Assembly: GCA_013400155.1 (NCBI GenBank)
Contig: VXBM01000017.1
Coordinates: 248,001 to 312,000 of the forward strand
From: Helopsaltes ochotensis
Taxonomy: Eukaryota > Chordata > Aves > Passeriformes > Locustellidae
Direction: 5' to 3'
DNA: 64,000 nucleotides
Part shown: positions 37,333 through 50,675 of the stretch, in pieces
How the letters are laid out: each line of letters begins with the position of its first letter
How positions within the stretch are numbered: the stretch's first letter is position 1
The notes under the pieces: model-generated
Told to the model about the DNA's origin: nothing
What the model saw: the letters and a program-made list of their open reading frames with translations, nothing else
The model's database searches: none
Made by a program: the position numbers and the translations under genes

Positions 37333-40300
37333 CTGGAGTTTTTGAGTCGGACATAAAAAACACCACTCCAATGAAAAATTAGTATTAACCTCTGAGAAAA
37401 ATCTGGGGAACTCCCAATCATGGCACTCTGCAATTATTTTAAACATTCTGTGTGTACATGTAGCTGTAATCTGGTGGCTCCTGGGTAATCATAAGTGTTG
37501 CCTCACACTTCCCGTAGGATGAGAGAACTGTAAAGCAAAACTGATCAAAACTGTCACCCTTGGGTCACAAGAGTCGACACTCTTGATTATGCCAGGGGAA
37601 GTCCAGGGTACATCTGCTGACATTGTGTAAATCATTGTTATTTATTTGTTTAAAAACACATCATAAATAATTTTAACATGAAGAATGTTCTCTGTGAGAG
37701 AAACACTTCGGGGAAAAAGGTGACATATTAGAATGATTGCATTTTAAAAAAAATTTATTCACCATAGCCCTGAGTATTCAGTGTGATGTAACTTGAGTTA
37801 TGGAGTCATCTCTCTCTTAAGACAGCTTTCTCAGTGTACAGAAATGCCAATATTGTGTAGTGGTGTTGATGCAATAAACACAACTAAAAAAAATGCAGTA
37901 TATAAGAAATGAAGGGATCCATAACTGCATAGCACACTTAAATGAATAAACATAATAAATCTGTGAATACAGACTTCATCTTCCTTGAGCAGGAAGCAAA
38001 CTTACAGAGATGTCAATAGAACAGAACGATACAGAAAAAACCTCTGTATTGCATACTGCTCCTTCAACTCCATGATTATGGTCATTTCCATCTATTGTAC
38101 CATTACAGCTTTCCTCCATCTGAGAAGATCAGATCTGCATTTGATCACTACATTCCCACAATCAAATCCCAGCATCTTCTGATGCCAGAAGTCCAGCAGC
38201 ATTTCTAGTGTCTTCTAGCTGTTACAATTCTGTATACGCCCTAAGATCATTATCAACAAACGTCTTACAGAAAAAGAGAAATTGTAACATTATTTCAAAC
38301 TGTTACCTTGCTAAAAGTAAGAGGTCTCTGTTCATGAACCAAGTACCCCAAAGCCGCTATGATCTCATCTCAGAGATTGCCTGTGCATGCCATGGGCTGA
38401 GGCACTGCAGACTTCTTTGTTCAGGTTAGATGAATTAATTGTACTTACGTCCCTTTCTGCAGAGATGTTATCTCCTACTTTTAGCATACTGAAATCTCAA
38501 AGTTACCAACCTCGCTTTTGTTATTGAGCTGCTGACAGTCTACCTGAAAGAAAGGCCCAGTCTTGTATAAACTACACACTCAAAACCTTAATGAAAAGTC
38601 AATAAACTTTGCTTTCTTGTAGCAAGAGAGAGACTTATCTACCTGAAGACCAATTTGATTCATAATGCCAGGAAAGGATTCATATTTAATAAGAACTCAT
38701 ATTTTCAGGGTCTTTCTACAAAAACTAGTTAAGAAATATATGAGCATTTAGTCTGGCAAAATAATAAGAATTAAAGAGCAAACTGGATGTTTACTCTGAG
38801 AAAGTAAATATCCTTCCATAATACCATAGCAAAACTCATTTACACTGACTTGTAATGCAGAATACGAGAGAGTTGTACCCAGTGCATGTGAAAATAAGAA
38901 AATAGAGTGAGCTACAGAAGTTATCTTTGTTCTTAAAAGCAAAAACCAAAAAACCCACAACATTATGAAGTGATTAGTTTTTAAATGTTAAAAAACCTAT
39001 TCAGTTACACAGCATAGAAATCAAATACAAAGGTGTTTATGCAACACAGCCTACTGTACCACCACGCTTCTTTTAAACAAGATTTTCCCACCACTCTCAA
39101 TTTCATCTCAAGTAAGGATTCTCTGTAATCAACATACCAATTTCCTAACTGAAACGTGCAGAAAGCAATCTGTAACTATTGATCAACTGTTTTAGCTGGA
39201 GCTGCAATCTGCCTAAGCTAGCTAAAAGCAGACTGCCCTGTGATACCCTCACAACGTTATCACTTGTTCGAAATTTTTTGAAAAACATTCCATTTGGCAA
39301 TAACAATAGAGTGAAGTAATAGGCTTATTCACTTATACACAGGCTTGAATAAGAGAGCATAACCTCTTCCTAGCTCTGTTATCAAAGACCTATCTCAGTG
39401 GATATTATGCTTTATGCTCAACTCAGTAGGGTTTTTGGTCATGCTGAGAGCCAGAAAAATGTCAGCTATGACACAAGCCAGAAATGCTCAAAAACTGTGC
39501 TCAGTGGATCACTGCTGGACCAAACTGTTTCACCCATTGAAAGGATTAAGCTGCAACCCCAGCTTCATCTATGTGTTATGTTCGTGGTGATGAATTTTGA
39601 ACACATGTCTCTGGTTGCAACATCAGCCAAAGGAAAAGTCACTTACACTTACAAGTTAGCAGCTGATTGCAACACTACTTAAATCCTGCAGTAATCTCTC
39701 CGAACCCACCTCACAGGGCAGCACATTATTTTCAAGGCACAGAAAAACAAAAAATCTGGCTTCAAACCTGTGGCAACGGATGGAATGAGGCAGACACTAC
39801 AGTAAAAAAACCCCAAAATATCCTGTGACATCTAGATTTCCCCCAAAGAGCTAGGACACATACCTTTCCTAAATATTATCTTTTCAAAGAAGTCTTCCCA
39901 GAATAATTGTTGTGCTGATATCATGAAATCATGAGTGAGAAGGAAGAGGGTCGAAAAGACTTTGAGTAAACAAGAAAGGTGTGATCACTGTCAGTGTTTC
40001 AAAAAAACCCAAAGTTATAATTTCAAGAGAACCTCATAAACAGAAGGAAGCTGGAAAGAAAATGCTAAAATCTTTCCCATCATAAGAAGTCAAAACAAAA
40101 AACACATTCCAAGACTTGTGTATACAGAATACTAATAAACACAGGAATGGGACCTTTAAAGAGCAGAGGAACTGCCTCCAACTAACTAGCAGCAATTTAA
40201 ATCCCTGCCTCTGCCTGATAAGGTACAAACTACCCAACTAAGCTGTCCAGAGATGAAACTAAAAAACCTGACACTAGCAGACTCTCTGGGTTTAACAGAG

Positions 40301-40559
40301 CTTCTTCATTAATTATCTAGACATTGGCCCTGCTACTCTGAACTCCCGACTATACAGAGCAAGAAAAACTCATTTGGCCACAAGCACTTGAATGTTAAAA
40401 AAAAACCTCAACAAAAAAACCCCTGCATTTCAGTGGATGCAGCATTTGTATGCTTATCTACGGGTTTTTAATGTCACTTTACAGTTAATAATTAGCCCTC
40501 CTCTGGCCTGCACAAAGAGTGCCACTGAGACAAAAGAAAACGTTAAGTGTGTTAGCTAT
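37333..40559. other. non-coding AT-rich DNA
   Basis: No gene recognised. Contains a perfect short hairpin at 37568-37585 (reported as a finding). The 94-codon plus frame at 39398-39682 shows no known domain. Confidence 0.55.
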
Positions 40560-41060
40560 ACTTGCCACTGGTATAAATAGTCAAAGGGATGATTAATGAA
40601 TGAGGGGGAGAATTAAACAGAGCAGTGAACAAAGACAAAGCCCGTTTGCTTGGCTGCCCACAAACCAAGACAAGCTGCATCCATAAAGAAACTACAGAAA
40701 GTGACAAACAAAAAATCAGCTTAATAGACAGCTCATGAAGACTTTATTTAACCCCACATTATGACAGCCCCAGCGCTTTATTAACACTCTGACAGGTTAA
40801 GATGCCAGGGTCATTTGAGGCTAAAACACACATTTGTTGGGGGGGAAAGGCATAGAAAAAAAAAAAATGCACATTTTTGTGCCACAGAAAGAAAAACAGA
40901 GAAGGCCCAAATAACTTAAACAACACCCTTCAGTCCTCCTTTGTGGAGCATGCCAAAATCGACATTTTTAGAGAGTTGTTTAGAGATGTCAAACAAAGCA
41001 GATGAAGCACTAACACAGGAGAAGTAGCTTGACAGGCCTTATCCTTCCCTTCAAATGGCT
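40560..41060. promoter_or_regulatory. candidate conserved non-coding element with TGACAG cluster
   Basis: Three copies of the TALE homeodomain word TGACAG lie on the plus strand at 40762-40767, 40790-40795 and 41030-41035. Two ACAAAG SOX/TCF-type words are close together near 40628-40638, and GATTAATGAATGA-type homeodomain words lie near 40590. No open frame or repeat homology explains the block. Looks like a developmental enhancer; inference only. Confidence 0.38.
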
Positions 41061-44000
41061 ACATTTTAGATAGACACATTTCAGATTAAAAAAAAAAAAA
41101 AAAGTGATGGCTTTTAAATGTAAAGCAAATCATACTTGCTTTTTTCCTTTTAAATGAGCTAATGAGCATTCCCAGTTACTCTCCAGAAATTACTACCTGA
41201 TAGTAGTACTATCAGATACCTGATATCCTCTATAAATATCTATGATTTCTGAATCAAAAGCTCTGCAATAAAGTTGATAAATATGATATAGTCCAGCACC
41301 ATTATTGTTTAGGCCATTTTCAAGTCAAATTTAACATGGACAATTTAAATATATACTTTAAGCTATCTTGCCTTTTCTTTTGTTAACTAGAGATTTAATT
41401 TTTTTTTCAAACAAAAGAAGTAGTTTCCCAGTCTATTTCCTTTTCCTACCCCATGCATTCAACAATTCTAATAAACTTTTAATAAATTAAGATATATAGC
41501 AAAGCAGAGATAATGTAAAAAACAAAGCATAAAAATAAAAACTGCAACGCGTGAACAAGCACCATAATAAGATAAAGAACTTTTGCTCCAGCTTATAATG
41601 TTGTAAGTGCACAACTCCATAAGTAATGTCTCACATGTAGCCAAATCTTCTAACAGGACAACCTGGTACATAAATATTTTGTTATTACTGACAAATGAGC
41701 ATAAAACCTTCTTCTTTGTTGCTATGGATTCAATATCGCATATCCCTGAAATGTACATAGAAATTCTTTACTCTTTCCATACTGATATACAACTTATTTA
41801 TTAGATAAATGCAACTGTTCTACAGAGTTTTTAAACTGAATTTTACTTTTTAAGTAAAAGTATTCTTATCCTCCCAAAAATATACAGAAAAGTTTCCTGT
41901 CCATGCTTTTTTCTCCATACCGTGCTATCCTCTTATCCATCTTTACTGCGAAGTTTCCTTTTGTATCCTTCACTACAATGTCTAAGGAGATACAGTGGAG
42001 AAGAAAGACATTCTACAATACTTAAATTCTTTTCCCTAATGTACTGCAACACATCCAAAACTGGAACCTTTATGTCAGTAAAGAAAGCTCCTTTAAATAA
42101 ACTGCTTGATCACCTGAAAATTGAACATGCTCAAAACTTCAGGTGAGATCATGCACAGAGAAGGCATCCCACGTTTTCTGCTCAAACCCCTCATCTGCCT
42201 CTGTGAGAACAAACTTGTTCAGGCCTCTACTTTCACTGCCATCAAATATTTGCCATCTGAACAATATCTAAACTTTATCCACCAACTGCATACCTCCCAA
42301 GTCACAAAGGTAAACTTTGCTTCAAACTCCATTCACAAAGAGTTAAAACTTTTATTTTTTTTGAGAATTATAAGTATCACACATTTTCAACGAATAAGGC
42401 AATCCAGAGTTATAAGGGCAATTCGTATGCTTCTGTTACCTGGACCAGTTTATACACTGCAAACAGTGTATTTTGAATTTACCAATGGCATTCAAAAAAG
42501 ACTAAAGAGAACTCTCTCTTGGCATGCCCAAATTCTCCTGAGTTTCAACGTAAGTTACTCCTAAGAAAATAATGTAATAACATTTTGGAGAGTTGAAACT
42601 TTTATTTTCTTTACTATGACATATTTTTAGAAAGAATCACAATTGCAAGCCAGATTTCCAGTTAAACACGAATAAGTCTAACTGTTCTAGATTCCTTTGA
42701 AAGCTCTGGATCAATCATATCTATTAGCTAAAACCTCTTGGTATGTAATTCAAAACACAGAGAGTGCTATGTAGCAGCAACTGCAGAATTGTAGTCTGAG
42801 CCTAATCTAATAAATTTCAAGTTCTTAGCCCAGTTCTGATTGAATATCAAAGCTGGGCAGATCTTATTTTAATGTATAATGCCTATAAAATTTGAAATGC
42901 GGGGGAGGAAGAGTTTAGGGTTCTTCTCCAAATGTCCTGAGAGACGATGTAAGAAAGTGTTCTGTATCAGTTCTCACACATGTCAATACATTGTTTTTGC
43001 TTTAGGAATGCAATGAAAACTGATGGTCTGAGTAACTAAAAGGTATCAGCCTCAGAAGTCAAAGTCATATTTTCCGGGGGAACCAGCAAAAGGAGGGAAA
43101 TAAGTAATGTCACAGCGTTCAAGAGTGATCTCTACAGGGAAGTGCCACACGTACCCATCCATCCCCATCTAGGATGTGCAGGTATGTTTAGTCTTTCTGC
43201 ACCTGTCAATGAACTCCTGTTGCTCTCCTGTCCTGCCCCATCGCTCACAGAGCCACGGAAGGCAGAGACAAAGGAGACATATGAGGTCATCCAGTCTAGA
43301 TCTCTGCCAGTGGGTGAGATGGACTTAAATGAGTAATGACTGGAATCCTCTCTGGATTTTTCATGCTGTGACATCATTCTCACACCAGTATCACTCTCCT
43401 GCAGCTGCAGCTTTAAAAATGATAACCAAGTGGGACACACAGTCTAAGAGAAAATAAAGTGAAAACCAAGACATTTAGGCCCCATCTACACTGTCAAGCA
43501 CTCAGATCAACTGAAACTGTTTCTAAGCCACATACATTTATTCTTGTTAACTCAGGCATGTTTCTCACAAACAGCAAGTCACAAGGGTTAAATGACCTTG
43601 TGAGAGAGTCACTGTGTCCAGTGAAGGGAGTTAGGTTGTTTTTAAACGCCCAAAGAATGTTGCTGCCAATTTACTCTCACAACACTGTCATACACGTGTG
43701 TGTACACGTATGGATAAACCAAATAATGCCCTTCTTAAAACAGCTAGGCAATACTAGTATCAAAGAATGAATCCAAGCATCAATTCTAAATATTTCAAAA
43801 GGTTTATATTTTATGAGAAGGCGGTTGAAAATAACACAAAAATTGAAAAGAAATTTGTTTATTTAGTAATCCCTTGACGGTCTCTATTGATCTATAACCT
43901 CCATTTTGAGTTTGCTAATCACAAAAGAAGCAATTCGTGCCTGAGTCACCACAATGAGAAAAAAAGAGGAAGGTAAAGTAATAAGATAATACAAGGCAAG

Positions 44001-44189
44001 GTCCATAAACAAAAATGAAAACACTGAAGCTGCCTTTGCTTTTTTCCTGATGCATTACCTGCAAAGCAAACATTACTTTAAAAAGATTTAATTTGAACTA
44101 ACACCAGGTGCTGACACAAAGTGCACAAGCAAGAAGAAATTTACAGATTCATTAGATTAATTGATGGTACAGATTTAATTTTAAAGTGT
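41061..44189. other. non-coding AT-rich DNA
   Basis: A16 at 41088-41103. Holds the longest non-CR1 open frame of the window (42121-42564 plus, 147 codons). I recognise no domain in it and no retrogene features such as a poly(A) tail, so I do not call it a gene; see findings. The segment 43255-43320 faintly recalls an old minus-strand CR1 end, too weakly to annotate. Confidence 0.5.
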
Positions 44190-44389
44190 AGTTCCACCTA
44201 TGTCCCTTTCAATGCCCTGCCCACTCCCAGCCTGTTTGTCTGGCCCAGAGAGAAAGCCTTGGTGCTGTGTGCTGTGCAAGCACTGTTCAGCCACAGCCAA
44301 ATTATTGGTGTGCTATCAACACTGCTTCCGCCACAAATCAAAAAAACCCAACACTAAACCCTAACTCCACCCCAGCCAGACCAAGTGCA
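44190..44389 (-). mobile_element. ERVL-type LTR fragment, reverse orientation
   Basis: The right end reads, on the minus strand, TGCACTTGGTCTGGCTGGGG, which corresponds to the 5' end of an LTR family widespread in birds. Following it inward are the block with the 'GTTGATAGCACACCAATAAT' order and the 'GCTGAACAGTGCTTGCACAG' block near 44270-44295. Toward 44190 the match weakens through internal deletions, and the rest of the LTR is missing. No internal viral coding sequence is present. Class (ERVL) is by recall of the avian family. Confidence 0.78.
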
Positions 44390-47300
44390 AGTTCATATAC
44401 ACACAGAAATTAGTCTGTCACTTCATACAGCATAGCTGGCTCCTGAAAGGAAGTTATATAAAATGGCTGGGGCATAGGAGTGAGAAATCAGTCACTTGAA
44501 ACAGCAGGAGAACAGTGACAGTATAGACCCTTACAGTGTCCAGATTAAATTTAAATCTGCCAAAGTCTAGTTAAACTTTAAGATCTAAACAAGAAGCTCT
44601 AGTCATAGCATCTTATTTATTAGAAAAGGCACTAAGAATAAAGCAGTTCTCCAAGTACTTCAGCAAGGCTGAGCAGTCGTTTCTGAATTTATTTTAAATT
44701 CAGTAATGTACACTGAGCAATTTAAACATGCAAAGGAAAACATACTTTACATCATTATTTATCATTCCATAAAAGAGAACAGTAGCCTATAAAATGATCT
44801 ACTTCTCTATGCATCATTTTCATTCCACTTCAAATGTGCAATCCAATTTTTTTATACTTTAGATTGGAAAGTTAAAACTGCTCTACTTGCATGCATCACA
44901 ATAAAGCAACAATGGATTCAGGATGCTGGGTTCTGCAACTCTCTAAAGAAGAAGCTAGAGAAACATAAAGAATTAAATGAAAAAACTGCTATACTGACAG
45001 AAATACAGAGTTGCTTCCATGAAAGTGATCATACTAAGTAAGAGAACCTGTGCTCAATCCAAATTTTCTTTAAAGAGTAAAATGTATCTCTTGACCAGTT
45101 AACAGGAAATGGTAGTTTGAATACACATTTATTCATATTTGCAATAAAAGAAAACAGAAAATGCTGTTTACATGTTCATTTTTCTCATGCATCATTCTTT
45201 CTGACTTCCTTTTTCTTTTTTTTTTAACTGTTCTTCATATGTATGTAAAAGTACTAAGCCATTTGCCTCTACAACTCCATCTTCGATTTTTTAGGAATAT
45301 TCTATGGTAACAGGGCAACTAATTGAGGTTCTTGACCAGGAATTCAAAACTAAACTTCAAATTCTGTTATATATTTGAAAACAAATGGGAGCTTAGGTTC
45401 CAAATTGCTATGTCCATTTTTTTTCTGGGGATTAAGAAGAAAAGGGGAAAGATGATTCCTTCCTTTCTCTGCACAAGCCTAGGTGCTGTTTTTCTCAGCC
45501 TATAGCTAAAACTGATGGTGAAGACGCATTACACGCCGGCTTCTTCCTCGTATCCTGACCAGTAAGGACACTGGGCCAAAAGTGTGGGGGCGTTGTCTTT
45601 CCTTACTTCCAAAGAACATTGTAAAATAGGCTGATACTACCTGCAGGTTTCTTCAGACAGAATTAACAGATAATCAGCAATATTAGGGAAGAGATTTCAG
45701 GTGGAAGAGCCATGGAAAGCTTAGTCTTAAAGACAAAGGTTTAAGGGGAAAAGTGGAGGAACTGGGCTTTAAGGTTGGAGTGAAACTGTACTTCACTTGT
45801 TAACTAAAATCTATATCATAGATTTCAAGAGGGTTATTTAACTCCAAAACTGAGATGCTGCTGACATCACTTCAGCAAACTTTAAGAGTGCTACACAACA
45901 ACTACATCCACCTTTGTCCTCCCAAGAACTACATTTCTGAAATTCAACAATTAGTTCTGTGCCACTCTCACTAAGAAATTACTGCCTTAGACATCAGGAA
46001 ACTGCTCACTGCTCAATCACATTTTGATTACCAGACTAGTTCAACACAACTACAATTTCAGCTTTTCTAGCCTCCTTGATTTGTTTTTGTCGTTTTTTTC
46101 TTCATTTGATCATTGCTGTTATTTTTCCACTGATGTATTTGCTTTAATGTCTTCATGTTCCTCTGTAGGAACCTCCAACATGAAAGAATATAAACATCTC
46201 CTCTAGGTGGCAACTCAGAGGGGTTCATTAATCCTGTGTCCTTAACAACAATAAGCATGGCTTCACAACCTACCACTTGCCAGTACTTCTGGGCATCAGG
46301 TGAATACTCAACCAGAATGCCACATTCCTACTGCATTGTCAGCTTTATCAATATTACATTTACATTTCATCCAATCACTCCCATAAAGCAAATTAAGATC
46401 AGTAACAACTCCATTTGACACCATCTTAATACGTATGGCTACTGGGACTGGGAAAGTGTGAGAAATGCTGTGGAATTGCAACACTTTTTATAAAGTCTGT
46501 CTAATCAGCAGTTTTTTTCACCTATCAACATGGTGAAGTCAAATATATTTCCAGAGTAACCGGCAATCTTTCATCCCCTGAAACCATGAGGAAAAAAACA
46601 AAAACCAAACTATCGAGACTCTAGTTCACCCAGTATGATGACTAAAGCATTTAAGATATTGCTGTAAATGAAATATGTGTTTTCATTTTGATGTCTATTG
46701 AGTGTATTAAGTTCGGGGTCAATAATATGTAAATAACTTTCTGACCCTTGAGATGTGATTTAGGCTCACTATTAAAATGGCAGAAAAATCTGTATTCTCT
46801 TAGGAATCTGATCTAGTTTGTCATAACTATAGTTTGGGATTTTCAATACAAAATAGCTTTGTTCTAGTTGAGGTAGAAAGAGCAGCTTAAAAGCATTTCT
46901 GTTCTTTTAAAAATGCTGGAATGACTTTAATTGCATATAGTTCTAATAAGTTTTTTTTTCTTGGAGGCATTTAAAATTCGAAGACATTGAAATTTTATAT
47001 AATATTGTGACAAAGGGATATAACATCTTAATCTCTTCTTGATGTTTGCAGGTTGAGATGAACACACCAAGCTAAAGGGCACTGTGAAGATAAGTTTCCA
47101 TGACATTTACTATAACTCTTTTATATTACCATCTGGCTATTTTATATGTAGCATTCAGAGGGAAATATAAAAAAAAATGATGTAAAGCTGAAATTATTTC
47201 CTTGATAACACTTGTTTTAAACACCATGCCACTAAATAGCTAAAAAGTCTCAAAAGTGAATGCATAAAGCATATAAAAGCTACAAGCATACTTACATAAA

Positions 47301-48095
47301 TTCTTAAGATTAAAGTAATAACTTCTAGAAAAAGGTGGGAGAAAACATACTACAATAAATCTATTTGTAATGGTATTTGGGTTCCAGCAACTGCTTTCAT
47401 TGTTCTCAAGTGGCTTACATATAAAACAATAGATTTGATGTACGATTTCAATCCCTTATGGAAAACTGTTCTATCTACAAGCAGCCTGTCAAACAAAATA
47501 ACAAAAACAAAAAAGCAGCTCAGCACTAAGAAGAAATAACATACTTAAAAACAAAGTAGGGACATCTTTTTGGTTTTTTTTAAAATCCATTTCAGACAGA
47601 TTTAAGGACCAGAGAACCACAGAGAACAGGATGCAGGCTTGGGGAACTGGGAGGAGGGGAAGGCATACAGGAAAGTAGAAAGGTAACTATGGGAAGCTGT
47701 ATCCTACAACACCATCCACAAAGCTGGATAAAAGCAAGTGGTTTCATAAAAATTCATCAGCTTGATGCTACCTAGCAAGGAATATTAGCTTTCCTAGGAG
47801 TTAGACTTGCAAAATGAAGGATGACGGCACAGAAGGACAAAAGAGCACAGAAATCAAACAAAGGTGATATTTTTACAGCTTAGCAACTATAAGCCTAGCA
47901 ATTAGGCATGACTTTCCCATAGCTGCTCCTCCTTTTTAATTTTTCTTTAATGATTGCTACAGATCTCATACATAACAGCAACAGTGCAGTGCCTGTTACC
48001 TGGAGACACCTTGCTCTTCATTCATACCAGAGCAACACCTACACACTTTTATTCAAGGTCAGATAATGCCAGTACTGGGTTTTGCAGAATCACAG
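44390..48095. other. non-coding AT-rich DNA
   Basis: No gene or clear repeat recognised. Open frames stay below 80 codons. Confidence 0.55.
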
Positions 48096-48255
48096 CACAG
48101 GCCCTGCCTCGAACAGAACATAATCTCACTTGACAAGATAGACAAAAAAATAGCATAAAGAATAGATTTAGGTATCCTATTCAAGGTCATATAACAGGTT
48201 GATCGCAAGGAAGAAACAAGTGTTGCTCCCACACTGAAATCTCTTGTCCCCACTG
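48096..48255 (+). mobile_element. ancient CORE-SINE/MIR-like remnant
   Basis: Begins with CACAGGCCCTGCCTC, goes through ATAATCTCACTTGACAAG and ATAGACAAA, then TTCAAGGTCATATAACAGG (the 'CAAGGTCACACAGCAGG' hallmark) and a decayed 3' part with CTCTTGTCCCC. This order matches an old amniote MIR-type repeat known from reptile and bird genomes. Strongly diverged. Confidence 0.55.
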
Positions 48256-50173
48256 ACTGGGAATTGCTGTCTCTTTAAACTGCGTTTGTAATATATATTC
48301 TTTTAAGTCAAAGCAATATTGTAGGAAATTCTATTTCATATTGATCAGTGTATGTTAGTTTTACGATTTTCAGCTGTTTCCCTCTCTAAACAAAACTCTA
48401 ATGTGCTTACACAATGCATTACAGACAGAAAGGAATTTACTCTGCCCACCCCAAAACAAAAAATATCATGTACCTGTATTACCCCTGCTATACTGGAGCT
48501 AATAAATCCTGCTGAGAAGTTGGATGCACAGGCTGAGCCTCACAGTGACTACATTTATTTGCTCTTTCTCAGCTGGAAATACAAGTAAAGCAAGATTACG
48601 ACTGCTCAGAAGTTGAGCTAAAGTAAGTTTCCGTCTCACCACTTATTAGTCTTATGGGTTTAACATGCTGAATAAGCAAATTCTATTTCATTTTTACTAA
48701 AAATGCTGCAACAATGTTACTTGTAATCATCAAAACTGCCTGCCTGATCAAAACTTTCAATTTGCTTTTAATCCAGTTTCTCATGTTCTGTAGCTAAATC
48801 TGTTTGGCTGTCACTCTATGCAAGCTCACAGCACCAACTGCAGAATCCAGACACTCTCTTGTTTGCTTCTGCATTTACCAATTCTGAATTTTAGGTCTGT
48901 TTTGGTAACCAGGAGTTACAAAAACTGTATGTATTTGCACAAATACATTGTTATCAGAAAGAGAAGTCTTCTACGTAGTTAGAGTACAAATAGACTCATT
49001 CTCCCAGAAGTTCTACTGAGTCAATTAAATATAATTTTGAACAATTTTCAATTAAATAGCCAGAAGCTATTGTGCTTAATTGTTACTGAAGTCCACGCAT
49101 GACTGCAGGTTTGGGCTTGGGGTAATTAATTTAATTCTTTGTGGCTTACTAATCTGCTCCACTGCTGGATGTGTAACGTGATAGAAGCAAACAAATCTGT
49201 GTTGGAACAGCCTAGTGTAAAAAACACAGATTAATGTAAAAAACGCAGACAAAACAGGTTTAGTCAGTCGAAAGCTTTGCTCACACTGTCACTAGGTAAA
49301 ATAAAACTATGACTGAGAAAATGATGCCTATATGCAGAAGCATTCCTTGTTGATGCCATCTAGTACTTAAAATGCTGAGCACTACAGACCAGAGCTTCTT
49401 GGGTAAGATGCTCTCAGATGCCTCAAAGCCCTGGTTCAATACAGATGTGATGAAAATGGGTGTCAGAAAAAAACATACACATGAACTGAATATTTCTTAG
49501 AAAGTTCCAAAACGTCCTGGTATGTCTGGGCAATATAACTAGCAAGATGACACCAGAGGACAAGAGAATACCTGAAAATATGACTACCAAACTAAATTTA
49601 CCAGCATATTAGCACTCAACATTTATTAAAACTTTCAATATTCTAAAACATTCTATCATGAAAATTTCCATTACAGATTGGTTTTGCCTTAAGCTTTTTT
49701 TTTCTTTTTTAAAATCCTTCACTATTAACAAATGGGTTCAGAACACAGATGCTTACAGATGAATGTGGCTGGTAGATCATCTCAGCACAACCTTCCAAGC
49801 AAACAGAGTAGTATCCCAAAAATGCTTCCCAATGTACTTGATGCTGAAGAGTTATTATACCATGTTGTTCAGGCGGAGAAATGATCACATTAATTTTCCT
49901 TGTTGTATTGGACTGAAAAATGAAACTTCAAAACTAGTAAGAGATTTTTTGATTTTCAACTCGAGAACCTTGAACACTAAACACCAGGTATTTTGCAAAC
50001 TAGCTTTTTTTACACTGTTTCAGGTTGGCATTTAAATAACCTTCCATCCTTCCTCTAGATTAATAGCTAGTCCTGAAAAATTAAGAGTAGTTTATGAGGC
50101 TTATCAGCAAATTCCTAGCAAATACTGAATAAATATTGTGATTGAAAGTGCTCCAAGAGTCTCAAAGAAATAT
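48256..50173. other. non-coding AT-rich DNA
   Basis: No gene recognised. The stretches 48600-48860 and 49070-49300 have a mixed, word-rich texture and are weak candidates for conserved elements. Confidence 0.5.
49216..49249 (+). repeat. imperfect short tandem duplication, 19-bp period
   Basis: A 15-mer of the form TGTAAAAAACRCAGA occurs at 49216-49230 and 49235-49249 with one difference. Confidence 0.85.
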
Positions 50174-50221
50174 AAATAATATTTTACACCCTCCCCCCCC
50201 AAATATTAAAAAATATTATTT
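50174..50221. repeat. 12-bp perfect inverted repeat around a C8 run
   Basis: AAATAATATTTT at 50174-50185 is the exact reverse complement of AAAATATTATTT at 50210-50221. The 24-base spacer contains eight consecutive C. Confidence 0.92.
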
Positions 50222-50675
50222 TGCGTCTGATTTCAGTTGGAGGTCAAAGCAGAGATTTGGTTTCTGTGTTACTCCAAGACTCACCTATCTGAAGTACATG
50301 CTAAAATGATGTCTGAATGTGAAAGTATCTGATTTCTGTAATGGTTCTAAATGAAAGCTTCTTAAGAAGACCCCACTATATAAATTATCAATCTCTGTCA
50401 GTGGTGGTTAACAGCATGCTCTGAGAGTGCTGATTAAAACAAAAGGTCAGAACAAACATCAGTGCTCCAGAGACTCTTGTAGATAATAGTGTAATTAAAA
50501 TGTAACTCTAGACTGCTCCATGCTTACTATGTCAGCATCTTTCCAGCAGGGAATGGCCAGAGAGCCTGGCAAACTCAAGCAGTCACAGCAGAAAGTGGCA
50601 GGAGATGTCTGCTGAAGGAGCAAAAAGATAGGCATCAATGTTATCAACTTGTGCTACATACTGGAACTCAAACAG

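Noticed and set aside
43255..43320. Phrase resembling the reverse complement of a CR1 3' end (GAGGTCATCCAGTCTAG)
   Set aside because: Only about 25-30 bases match loosely and the flanks do not follow CR1.
44338..44362. AACCCTAAC-like word resembling telomere repeat
   Set aside because: Single occurrence, lying within the LTR fragment; no tandem array.
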